64,000 bases of DNA, from positions 1-64,000 of the forward strand of contig NZ_CAKLBP010000003.1 of assembly GCF_920984665.1 (NCBI RefSeq), written 5' to 3'. Source of the DNA: Pedobacter sp. Leaf170 (lineage in GTDB: Bacteria; Bacteroidota; Bacteroidia; Sphingobacteriales; Sphingobacteriaceae). Shown here piece after piece: positions 1-7,022 of this stretch (positions are counted from its first letter, which is position 1; each line of letters opens with the position of its first letter). The position numbers and the translations under genes are program-made. The notes under the pieces were generated by a model. The model had not been told where the DNA came from. It worked only from the letters and a program-made list of their open reading frames with translations, and did no database searches.

Positions 1-34
1 CAATCTGGGATTCCGTAAACTTGATTCTTTTCAT
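1..34 (-). CDS. IS3-family transposase OrfA, N-terminal fragment cut by window edge
   Basis: Eleven residues are visible, MKRIKFTESQI, opening at the ATG whose complement is at 32-34. This is the usual opening of the small HTH protein (OrfA) of IS3-family transposases, often M-K-[RK]-x-[KR]-F-[ST]-E-x-Q-I. The remainder lies outside the window, so whether the gene is intact cannot be judged. The call rests on a short match and on the terminus-like sequence at 100-125. Confidence 0.5.
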   Translation of the reverse strand, partial: MKRIKFTESQI

Positions 35-125
35 ATTGCCAATTAAAATTAATAGTTTTTCTAATAGCCTCGCTGCGCTCGGTCTAGAATTCTACTTTTA
101 AATGGTCTGAATTTTGGGAAGTGCA
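1..125 (-). mobile_element. Left end of an IS3-family insertion sequence (partial)
   Basis: Read on the minus strand, the first 34 bases encode the start of an IS3-type OrfA (MKRIKFTESQI, then the window ends). About 90 bases upstream of that start lies a likely element terminus reading TGCACTTCCCAAAATTCAG inward from position 125. A TG-initiated end and this distance before orfA fit IS3-family elements. Only one end is visible, so the terminal repeat cannot be paired and no target duplication can be checked. The exact boundary at 125 is inferred. Confidence 0.55.
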
Positions 126-328
126 CAATAAGGCCTTCAGTTATTATTATCATATCGTAGAAAAATCAAAAAGTTGAAATTTATTAGGTTTTTCGCAAAT
201 ATAACTTCAGGCTGCTCCTAAGTTTTATTTTAAGAAATGAAATACTATGTTTCATTGTCTGTCTTAACAAAAATAGCAACTTGATAAAATGTGTTACATT
301 TACTAATTGAAATGTTATATTATAATAA

Positions 329-3300
329 ATGAAAGTTAACCAACTCGATCCTCGTAAAGCACTAAATCCTGCCTACAAGAAGTACAAACCTTTACGAAAA
401 GATGTCGAAACCTTTGTTACCAAATTGGAGGATTGCATAACTACTATAAAGTTAATTGACGAGCGAAATGAGAGTGAAGAACATTTAAAATCTCCTATAA
501 AACGTTTTTTAGAAACCACGTTTTACGCTGAAAACGAAATTAACACCAAAGAGAAAATTGATTTGGCAATTTATTTGGGCAAAGATTCGGCTTCTGATGT
601 GGGAGTTGTGATAGAAGCAAAAAGGCCAAGCAATAAAACAGAGTTTATATCTGTAAAAAGTCTCAATAAAAAAGCTCTACACGAACTTTTGCTTTATTAT
701 TTAAGAGAAAGAGTTGATTACAAAAATAATAACATCAAACAATTAGTTGTTACCAATGGATTTGAGTGGTTCTTTTTCAAAGCGGAAGACTTTTATGAAT
801 TCTTTTATAAGAATAAAAAGCTGGTAAAAGAATACGAACAGTTTAGGGACAAATTAAAAGATACATCTAAAAATGAGCTTTTCTATAATGAAATAGCGTA
901 TAAATATATTGAGGAAGTAAAAGACACACTGCCATTTGTCTATTTAGATTTCAGAAGTAAAAGCATTTCCGAGTTGAAGGATAAGGAGATTGTTATTATT
1001 TATAAATTATTTTCCGATGTTCATTTGCTAGGGAAAAGCTTTGGAAATGACAGTAATAGACTAAACAAGGAATTCTATAACGAACTATTGCATATTATAG
1101 GGCTTGAAGAAGTAAAAGATAATTCCAAAAAGATTATCCAGCGTAAAGAAGCCTCCCAAAGAGATTATTCCTCACTTCTTGAAAATACCATATTTACATT
1201 GGAAGATCGTGACTATTTAAATAAAGTCAAATACATCCCTAATTCTGAAGAAAAAAGTTTTGTGATTGGGCTTGAACTATGTTTGACATGGGTAAATAGA
1301 ATACTTTTTTTAAAACTTCTTGAGTCTCAACTCTTAAACTACAATAATAACAACGCTGCATTCAAATTTTTAAATTTCAATTTTATTGACGGATTCGACG
1401 AATTAAATGACCTCTTTTTTTCTGCGCTAGCAAAGCCAATATCTGAAAGACATCCAAAATATGCAGGCAAGTTTAAATACATACCATACTTAAATAGTAG
1501 CTTATTTGAGCATAGTCCAATTGAAAGCCTGACTTTCGATGTAACGGCGTTAAAGGATGAGGAAATGGAAATATCTCCGTCAACCGTCTTAAAGGATTCA
1601 GGGGGGAAAAGGCTCAAAGGAAAATTGAATACACTAGAATACCTATTCAAATTTTTGGATGCCTACGATTTTTCGACAGAAGCTGGTATAGAGATAGAAG
1701 AACACCATGAAAATAAAACGCTAATAAATGCGTCAGTATTAGGTTTAATTTTTGAAAAAATTAATGGTTACAAAGACGGCTCGTTTTACACACCTGGTTT
1801 GATAACCATGTTCATGTGTAAGGAAACCTTGCAAAAGATAGTAACTCAAAAATTTAGAGAGAAAGTAAGTGATCATATAGAAACGTTTGATGATGTAAAA
1901 GATTACTGTGGAAAATTTTTCAAGAAAGCTGATATTCTGCGTTTTAATTCAATTATCAATGATATAAAAATTTGTGATCCCGCCGTTGGTTCAGGACATT
2001 TTCTTGTATCTGCATTAAATGAGATGATTGCCATAAAAAGCGAGATGCATATTTTGGCTGATCAAAATGGAAACGCACTACCTTGTGAAATTCAAATTGA
2101 AAATGATGAGCTTTATATTTCCGATGCTAATGGTGATTTGTTTGAGTATCAAAGGAATGATCCTAATAGCCTGAGAATACAAAAATCAATATTCCACGAA
2201 AAACAAACTATAATAGAGAATTCTCTTTTTGGGGTAGATATCAATTCAAATTCCGTTAATATATGCCGACTTCGCTTGTGGATTGAATTGTTAAAGAATG
2301 CCTATTACACGGATGAAGGGCAACTACAAACTCTTCCAAATATTGACATAAATATTAAATGTGGCAACTCTTTGATTAGCCGTTTTGGTTTAGATGACAG
2401 TCTCAAGTCAGCTTTTAAAAACAAGGAAATCAATTACACGATAGAAGAATATAAACAAGCGGTTAAGGACTACAAGACAACTAACTCTAAGATTAAAAAA
2501 AGAGAAATAGAGGAAATCATTGATATCGTAAAAAACAATTTTAAATCAACATTAGATAATAAAATTAAGGATAGGATATCTAAAACAGTTGGTGATTATC
2601 AAAAAGAAGAGCAGCGGTTGCAAAACCTTCTATTGTTTAATGAAAAACCGAAAAAGTCTGAAAAAGACAATCTTAGAAAATTAAAAGACAAAGCAGATAA
2701 AACATTAAAAGAGAAAGGAGAGATTCTTAACAATGTAATCTATAGGAATGCTTTTGAATGGCGTTTCGAGTTTCCAGAAACGTTGGACGACGAAGGAAAC
2801 TTCATCGGCTTTGATGCAGTCATTGGAAATCCCCCTTATATCCAGTTACAAAAAATGGGTGTAGATAGCGATGCATTAGAGAAGATAGGCTACGATACAT
2901 TTGCTCGCACCGGCGATATATATAGTTTGTTCTACGAATTAGGACATCGGATATTAAAAAATAAAGGTCTATTGATTTTTATCACCTCTAATAAATGGAT
3001 GCGAGCGGCCTATGGAGAAAGTTTGCGAAAGTTTTTTGTAGAGAAAACTGATCCTTTAATGTTAATAGATTTTGGAGGATCACAAATCTTTGATACAGCT
3101 ACGGTAGATACGAATATTTTAATGTTTTCTAAGGATAAAAATAGACAACAAACTCAAGCCTGCATCATAAAAGAAAAGGTGTTAAATAATTTGAGCGTTT
3201 TTTTTAGACAATATAGTAATGTCAGTTCATTCTGCTCCTCTGATAGCTGGGTGGTGTTGCTACCTATAGAAAAGCAAATAAAAGACAAAATTCAGCTAAT

Positions 3301-4075
3301 AGGAACGCCTTTAAAAGACTGGGATATAAATATAAATTATGGAATTAAAACTGGCTTTAATGAAGCGTTTATAATCGATAAAGAGAAACGAAAAGAACTT
3401 ATTGAGCAAGATCCTAAAAGTGTTGATATTATACGACCGATACTTAGAGGTAGAGATATTAAGCGATATGCATATGAATTTGCTGATATATATATAATTA
3501 CGACCTTTCCAAGTTTGCAAATTGACATTGATTTATATCCCGCTGTAAAACATCATCTTATGAGTTTCGGATATGATAGATTGAAGCAAACAGGCGATAA
3601 GGGGGCAAGAAAAAAGACTAATAATAAGTGGTTTGAGACGCAAGATAGTATAAGTTATTGGGAGGATTTTTCTAGGCAGAAAATTGTTTGGGGTGAGATT
3701 TCAGATAAAACAAAGTTTGCGATCGAGTTGACTGGAGAATTTGTTGCTGAAGCCACCACGTTCCTGATGGTAGGACATTCTTTAATATATCTAGTAAGCT
3801 TCCTAAATTCTAAACTTTCTGAGTATATTTTTTCTAAGATTGGAACTACGACGGGCGTTGGAACAGTTAGATGGAAAAAATTTACCATTGAGCAATTACT
3901 GGTTCCAATCATTCCCCCTGAAAAGCAAAAGGCCTATGAAGAAATAGCTAATCAAATAATTGAATATCAAGCAGATAAAATTAAAATTCATCAGCTAGAA
4001 AAACAACTTAATGATATGATATACAAAGAATTTGATTTGTCACCGGAAGAAATAGCGTTTATTGAGCATCAATAA
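329..4075 (+). CDS. Type IIG restriction-modification enzyme (nuclease + adenine methylase + switchable specificity domain)
   Basis: A 1248-residue single-chain restriction-modification protein of the Eco57I/TaqI-like class. The N-terminus carries a PD-(D/E)xK nuclease-like motif (D78, then E96-A-K98). The gamma-type N6-adenine methylase follows: a GSFYTP segment near 488, SAM motif I DPAVGSGHF at 550-558, and catalytic NPPY at 834-837. From about residue 956 the TaqI-like C-terminal specificity domain begins (GTPLKDWDINI, LRGRDIKRY). Such enzymes methylate and cut the same asymmetric site, with the C-terminal domain choosing the sequence. The 3' third of the gene lies inside an apparently invertible segment; a second specificity cassette sits in opposite orientation immediately downstream, followed by a serine invertase. 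PglX of BREX systems has a related architecture, but no other brx genes are visible here. Start ATG at 329 is the first in frame. Confidence 0.88.
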   Translation: MKVNQLDPRKALNPAYKKYKPLRKDVETFVTKLEDCITTIKLIDERNESEEHLKSPIKRFLETTFYAENEINTKEKIDLAIYLGKDSASDVGVVIEAKRPSNKTEFISVKSLNKKALHELLLYYLRERVDYKNNNIKQLVVTNGFEWFFFKAEDFYEFFYKNKKLVKEYEQFRDKLKDTSKNELFYNEIAYKYIEEVKDTLPFVYLDFRSKSISELKDKEIVIIYKLFSDVHLLGKSFGNDSNRLNKEFYNELLHIIGLEEVKDNSKKIIQRKEASQRDYSSLLENTIFTLEDRDYLNKVKYIPNSEEKSFVIGLELCLTWVNRILFLKLLESQLLNYNNNNAAFKFLNFNFIDGFDELNDLFFSALAKPISERHPKYAGKFKYIPYLNSSLFEHSPIESLTFDVTALKDEEMEISPSTVLKDSGGKRLKGKLNTLEYLFKFLDAYDFSTEAGIEIEEHHENKTLINASVLGLIFEKINGYKDGSFYTPGLITMFMCKETLQKIVTQKFREKVSDHIETFDDVKDYCGKFFKKADILRFNSIINDIKICDPAVGSGHFLVSALNEMIAIKSEMHILADQNGNALPCEIQIENDELYISDANGDLFEYQRNDPNSLRIQKSIFHEKQTIIENSLFGVDINSNSVNICRLRLWIELLKNAYYTDEGQLQTLPNIDINIKCGNSLISRFGLDDSLKSAFKNKEINYTIEEYKQAVKDYKTTNSKIKKREIEEIIDIVKNNFKSTLDNKIKDRISKTVGDYQKEEQRLQNLLLFNEKPKKSEKDNLRKLKDKADKTLKEKGEILNNVIYRNAFEWRFEFPETLDDEGNFIGFDAVIGNPPYIQLQKMGVDSDALEKIGYDTFARTGDIYSLFYELGHRILKNKGLLIFITSNKWMRAAYGESLRKFFVEKTDPLMLIDFGGSQIFDTATVDTNILMFSKDKNRQQTQACIIKEKVLNNLSVFFRQYSNVSSFCSSDSWVVLLPIEKQIKDKIQLIGTPLKDWDININYGIKTGFNEAFIIDKEKRKELIEQDPKSVDIIRPILRGRDIKRYAYEFADIYIITTFPSLQIDIDLYPAVKHHLMSFGYDRLKQTGDKGARKKTNNKWFETQDSISYWEDFSRQKIVWGEISDKTKFAIELTGEFVAEATTFLMVGHSLIYLVSFLNSKLSEYIFSKIGTTTGVGTVRWKKFTIEQLLVPIIPPEKQKAYEEIANQIIEYQADKIKIHQLEKQLNDMIYKEFDLSPEEIAFIEHQ
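3194..3214 (+). repeat. Left inversion repeat with an 8-T tract, inside the methylase gene
   Basis: The sequence is AGCG, eight T, then AGACAATAT. It lies in frame inside the restriction-modification gene and encodes S-V-F-F-R-Q-Y. The inverted partner is at 4914-4935. Homology between the two cassettes outside this block drops sharply at DNA level on the left side, so this block is the likely crossover zone. Confidence 0.7.
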
Positions 4076-4093
4076 ACGCTATTTCTTCCGGTG
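4041..4093. repeat. 53-bp perfect palindrome at the tail-to-tail junction of the two cassettes
   Basis: Arms of 25 bp (4041-4065 and 4069-4093) are perfectly complementary around a 3-base loop. Each arm encodes the shared C-terminal peptide PEEIAFI of one cassette, so the two reading frames overlap by 17 bases at their stops. As a hairpin it could also terminate transcription from both sides or limit antisense readthrough, although no long T run follows. Confidence 0.8.
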
Positions 4094-4922
4094 TTAACTT
4101 GAAAATCGAATACACCATATTATTCATTTCTTTGATCTTATGGTAGATGTTTTGTTTTGTTTTTTCAAGTATCATCAATTCATTAAATATATCAAGCAGC
4201 GGTTGCTGTTCATTTTTAGGGATATTGGGTATATACAATTCTTTCACATAAAGTTCTCTCCACTGATTTGTACCAACCCCTGAGCTAATACAAAAAGTAT
4301 TAAAATGCCAACTACTGACAGGATTGTTTAAAATTGAGCATATGAATTCCAAATCCTCACCAATCATGATAAAGGTGCCGTTTAATGTCAGATATTTATC
4401 ACTCACATCTAAAGCAAAACGACCTTTGTCAACTAATTCAATCCAAATGATTTTTTGGCTATTAAAATCCTCCATATAAGCACAGTTTCTCAAATTGTAT
4501 GGAGTATCTCCTTTATCCGTTCTCTTTACTAGTTGAGTATAGTATTTATCCAAATGTTGTTTAATAGCTGGATAATCGTTTATATCTATTGGTTTTAAGC
4601 CCTTTTCTTTAATTCCATTATGGGTATTTATTAGCCATAAATCTGCGAAGTCATAAGTGTATCTTTTAATGTCCCTGCCACGTAAAATAGGTCGTATAAT
4701 TTCGGCAGATTTTGGGTCTTCTGCTATTAATTGTTCCTTTTTCTTTTTATCAATTATAAACGCTTCATTATATCCAGTTAATACGCCACGATAAATATTA
4801 ATATCCCAATCTTTTATTCGTGTTCCAATTGCCTCAATTTTAGCTTTTATACCTTTTTCAATGTCGCTTAAAATCACCCAACTTTCACTAGTTCCAAATT
4901 CTGTAGTTGAAGCATATTGTCT
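4059..4922 (-). CDS. Silent specificity (TRD) cassette of the type IIG enzyme
   Basis: The reading frame encodes a TaqI-like specificity domain clearly homologous to the C-terminus of the upstream enzyme: RIKDWDINIYRGVLTGYNEAFIIDK, then PILRGRDIKRYTYDFADLW, and an ending of TPEEIAFIDAQ. The conserved framework flanks a divergent central part, as expected of domains recognising different DNA. There is no nuclease or methylase part and no credible own start. A GTG at 4877 would give 272 residues, but homology with the expressed cassette continues upstream to the repeat at 4914-4935 (QYASTTEFGTSESW). I therefore read it as a storage cassette expressed only after inversion, not a free-standing gene. 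Position 4922 marks the first codon after the T tract. Confidence 0.78.
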   Translation of the reverse strand, partial: RQYASTTEFGTSESWVILSDIEKGIKAKIEAIGTRIKDWDINIYRGVLTGYNEAFIIDKKKKEQLIAEDPKSAEIIRPILRGRDIKRYTYDFADLWLINTHNGIKEKGLKPIDINDYPAIKQHLDKYYTQLVKRTDKGDTPYNLRNCAYMEDFNSQKIIWIELVDKGRFALDVSDKYLTLNGTFIMIGEDLEFICSILNNPVSSWHFNTFCISSGVGTNQWRELYVKELYIPNIPKNEQQPLLDIFNELMILEKTKQNIYHKIKEMNNMVYSIFKLTPEEIAFIDAQ

Positions 4923-4935
4923 AAAAAAAAACGCT
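4914..4935 (-). repeat. Right inversion repeat with a 9-T tract
   Basis: On the minus strand this reads AGCG, nine T, AGACAATAT: the inverted partner of 3194-3214 with one extra T. If a crossover transferred the nine-T tract into the expressed gene, the frame would read S-V-F-F-stop, ending the protein just before the specificity domain. The tract length difference is seen directly; its effect follows from translation. Confidence 0.7.
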
Positions 4936-5029
4936 GATATGCTGTCGATAATAATGGTATGCCTTTATTTAAGCTATTTTGGTTTATTTTAAACAATACA
5001 TTTACAGTTTATTTAAACAGAATTACATT

Positions 5030-5626
5030 ATGATTTACGGATACATTAGAGTAAGTACGGATAAACAAACGGTAGAGAATCAGCGCTACGAAATCAACCA
5101 ATTTTGTGGTAAACACAATTTCGTTGTTGATAAATGGATAGAAGAGACTATTTCTGGAGCAAAAAGTGTTGATGATAGGAAGCTGGGTAAACTTCTCAAA
5201 AAGATGAAAAAGGAAGATATACTAATTTGCTCTGAATTATCTCGATTGGGGAGAAATTTATTGATGATAATGGGAGTTTTAAATGAGTGCATGAATAGAG
5301 ATATTCAAGTATGGACAATAAAAGATAACTATCGCCTCGGAAGTGATATAAACTCCAAAGTACTGGCTTTTGCATTCGGATTATCAGCGGAAATTGAAAG
5401 AAATCTAATCTCACAACGCACTAAAGAGGCTCTAGCAAGAAAGCGAGCTGAAGGTGTAATACTAGGTCGTCCAAAAGGAAGTAGGTCTGCAAGAACTAAG
5501 TTAACTGGTCAAGAGAAGAAAATACAAGAGTTGTTGGATAAAAAGGTATCATTTAGTGCGATTGGGAGAATCCTTAATGTACATCGTTTAACTGTTTCCA
5601 GTTTTGTTAGTAGAATTCCAGGTTAA
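5030..5626 (+). CDS. Serine site-specific recombinase (Hin/Gin-type DNA invertase)
   Basis: A 198-residue resolvase/invertase. The start MIYGYIRVSTDKQ carries the catalytic serine (S9) in the family motif GYxRVS. ELSRLGRN supplies the conserved arginine pair, AEIERNLISQRTKEAL forms the long E helix, and LGRPKGS leads into a C-terminal helix-turn-helix (ISAIGRILN-like, here FSAIGRILNVHRLTVSSFV). Length matches Hin-type invertases of about 190 residues. An upstream TTG at 4979 is in frame but adds an unusual leader, so the ATG at 5030 is preferred. It lies 95 bases from the right inversion repeat and is the obvious enzyme to flip the specificity cassettes. Just upstream are two near-identical GTTTATTT(T)AAAC blocks at about 4982-4994 and 5008-5019, a possible binding or promoter region. 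Confidence 0.93.
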   Translation: MIYGYIRVSTDKQTVENQRYEINQFCGKHNFVVDKWIEETISGAKSVDDRKLGKLLKKMKKEDILICSELSRLGRNLLMIMGVLNECMNRDIQVWTIKDNYRLGSDINSKVLAFAFGLSAEIERNLISQRTKEALARKRAEGVILGRPKGSRSARTKLTGQEKKIQELLDKKVSFSAIGRILNVHRLTVSSFVSRIPG

Positions 5627-5695
5627 TCACGCTCAAAAAGTTCTTCGTTTATTTGTTTATATTTAGTTTATAATCAATTGTAAATATAGAACGCT

Positions 5696-5989
5696 ATGGC
5701 AGTAAAAATTACTTGTATTAAAAAAGCTGACGGAGATCATGAAAATCCATATCTGGCGATAAGTTCCTTGAGATGGGTAAATGAAGAAAATGGAAAATCT
5801 GGTACCACATCTAGGATTGATATGTATACTTTTATTAAAGATGATAAAGGAATAGCTTATGTAAAAGATGATTATGGAAATAAGGCTAATCTTACAACTG
5901 CAATAAGTCCAAGAGGTACTAAGTACGTAAAAACCATTGCTGATAATACCAAAACAGATAACTTATTGAGATTGCCAGAGTGTAAATAA
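5696..5989 (+). CDS. DUF3892 domain protein
   Basis: A 97-residue protein opening MAVKITCIKKADGDHENPYLAISSLRWVNEENG, which matches the DUF3892 pattern (ITCIxK, then HENPxxAI and a W-V). The family is small, soluble and of unknown function. No signal peptide or membrane segment is visible. It follows the invertase by 69 bases in the same direction and sits at the right edge of the island, so it may be cargo carried with the restriction system. No function is claimed. Confidence 0.75.
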   Translation: MAVKITCIKKADGDHENPYLAISSLRWVNEENGKSGTTSRIDMYTFIKDDKGIAYVKDDYGNKANLTTAISPRGTKYVKTIADNTKTDNLLRLPECK

Positions 5990-6135
5990 TTACAAAAACT
6001 GCTTTGCTTTTTTAAAAAAAATACGTATTTTTAAATATAGCAATTGCAGCTAAAGCGTATTAAAAAAATAGTGAGTAATTCGATGAGTAGAATTGCAAAA
6101 CAGCCCCAAATACTATTTAAACGCTGATTTTTACA

Positions 6136-6160
6136 CTAGGTGTAAATCCCAGCGGGATCA
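6136..6160 (+). other. Decayed tRNA 3' end, candidate attachment-site scar
   Basis: The sequence folds like a T arm plus acceptor strand: stem CTAGG, 7-base loop TGTAAAT, CCCAG (one mismatch to the stem), then CGGGATC and A. An intact form would be CTGGG-TTCAAAT-CCCAG. No matching 5' half (GATCCCG...) is found upstream, so this is a fragment. It sits where the island genes end and is followed 3 bases later by a strong terminator. Integrases commonly leave such duplicated tRNA ends. The parent tRNA is outside the window, so the identification is inference. Confidence 0.4.
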
Positions 6161-6163
6161 CAG

Positions 6164-6193
6164 AAGCCTTCAACGAAAGTTGGAGGCTTTTTT
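6164..6193 (+). terminator. Rho-independent terminator after the tRNA-like remnant
   Basis: An 11-bp stem AAGCCTTCAAC/GTTGGAGGCTT (one G-T pair) encloses a GAAA loop and is followed by a T run. It could once have served the tRNA whose end is at 6136-6160, or now ends transcription of the DUF3892 gene. Confidence 0.8.
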
Positions 6194-6476
6194 GTTGGCA
6201 TGATTTCCGGATGGAGTATATTTTTTCTCCTTTAGATTTGAGTGAGCACAGAACTTGTAAATACTTAAACAAGACAAGGTTTTATTCTATCGGATTAAAA
6301 ATCCGAAATTATATTTAGTTCGATGCCCTACGGAACATCTCGAACAGCTAGTTTATATCCAGTTTGATTGTAAAAGTATCCAGACTGTCAGTGCTAACCA
6401 TGCAGTAATGCAAGTTACAGCGCTAAAGCAAAACTTTTATGGTTTGCATCTGTTCTCCGTTGTTTAAATCGCATAT
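6194..6476. other. Gene-free stretch before the lipocalin
   Basis: No credible reading frame is present. Around 6285-6350 it holds a degenerate copy of the dispersed repeat that recurs downstream (an AAAATCCGAAATT-like inverted pair, then GATGCCCTACGGAACATCTCGAACAGCTA, which is split here for reading as GATGCC, CGGAACATC, CGAACAGCTA). The lipocalin promoter must lie here, but I see no convincing consensus. Confidence 0.5.
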
Positions 6477-7022
6477 ATGAAGATAAATTATAAACATGCA
6501 ATCCTGGCTGCATCTCTTGCCGTTATTGTAGTTAGTATGGAGAGCTGCAGCGTTTCTATTCCAAAAGGAGCAACCGCTGTAAAGCCATTTCAAAAAGATA
6601 GGTATCTTGGCAAGTGGTATGAAATTGCAAGAATGGATTTCAAATTTGAAAAGAATTTAAACAACGTAACTGCAACTTATACTGCGAAAGAAGATGGCAC
6701 CATAAAAGTAGATAACCGAGGCTATAATTTCGTAAAAAACGAATGGAAACAAAGTATTGGTAAAGCCAAATTTGTTAAAGGCGATGATGAAGCACGCTTG
6801 AAGGTTTCGTTCTTCGGACCTTTTTATGCAGGTTATAATGTAATTGAGATTGACCCGGATTACAAATATGCTTTGGTTGCCGGCAATAACCTGGATTACC
6901 TTTGGATATTATCAAGAACTAAAGCCATCCCGGAAATTGTAAAAAATGCCTATTTAGAAAAAGCAAAAGCACTTGGTTACAAAACTGAAGAATTGATATG
7001 GACTAAGCATGATAAAGATTAG
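6477..7022 (+). CDS. blc: Outer-membrane lipoprotein of the Blc lipocalin family
   Basis: A 181-residue lipocalin. A signal peptide ends in a lipobox-like VSMESC, so it should be a lipid-anchored envelope protein. The family signature GKWYEIARMDFKFEKNLNNV is near residues 44-63; the C-terminal part has YKYALVAGNNLDYLWILSRT, the conserved strand-H segment of bacterial Blc/apolipoprotein-D lipocalins. Bacterial Blc binds lysophospholipids or fatty acids and is linked to envelope stress. It is transcribed alone. Its last 104 bases are repeated downstream at 7512-7615. Start chosen at the only ATG giving a full signal peptide. Confidence 0.9.
   Translation: MKINYKHAILAASLAVIVVSMESCSVSIPKGATAVKPFQKDRYLGKWYEIARMDFKFEKNLNNVTATYTAKEDGTIKVDNRGYNFVKNEWKQSIGKAKFVKGDDEARLKVSFFGPFYAGYNVIEIDPDYKYALVAGNNLDYLWILSRTKAIPEIVKNAYLEKAKALGYKTEELIWTKHDKD

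Larger units (their letters stand above)
3194..4935. other. Predicted invertible segment exchanging two specificity (TRD) cassettes
   Basis: The segment is bounded by inverted copies of AGCG(T)n AGACAATAT, with n=8 on the left and n=9 on the right. It contains the expressed specificity domain on the plus strand and a homologous silent one on the minus strand, meeting tail to tail at a central palindrome. The midpoint of the outer repeats (about 4064.5) nearly coincides with the centre of the palindrome (4067), so both halves are almost equal in length. Inversion would join the methylase at codon 959 in frame to the other cassette and give a protein of about 1246 residues. The invertase gene begins 95 bases beyond the right repeat. 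Inversion itself is inferred from this geometry and has not been observed. Confidence 0.75.

Noticed and set aside
3655..3912. Minus-strand 85-codon frame inside the restriction gene
   Set aside because: Shadow of the strong plus-strand coding sequence; no motif or start region.
329..4075. BREX PglX methylase
   Set aside because: Architecture is similar, but no other brx/pgl genes are in the window and an N-terminal nuclease motif is visible; type IIG is the better fit.
4059..4922. Independent type I specificity subunit (HsdS)
   Set aside because: It has one TaqI-like domain homologous to the neighbouring enzyme's own C-terminus, not two HsdS target domains; no hsdM or hsdR is present.
6136..6160. 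Functional tRNA or tmRNA
   Set aside because: Only a T-arm and one acceptor strand are present, with a stem mismatch and loop changes and no 5' half upstream.
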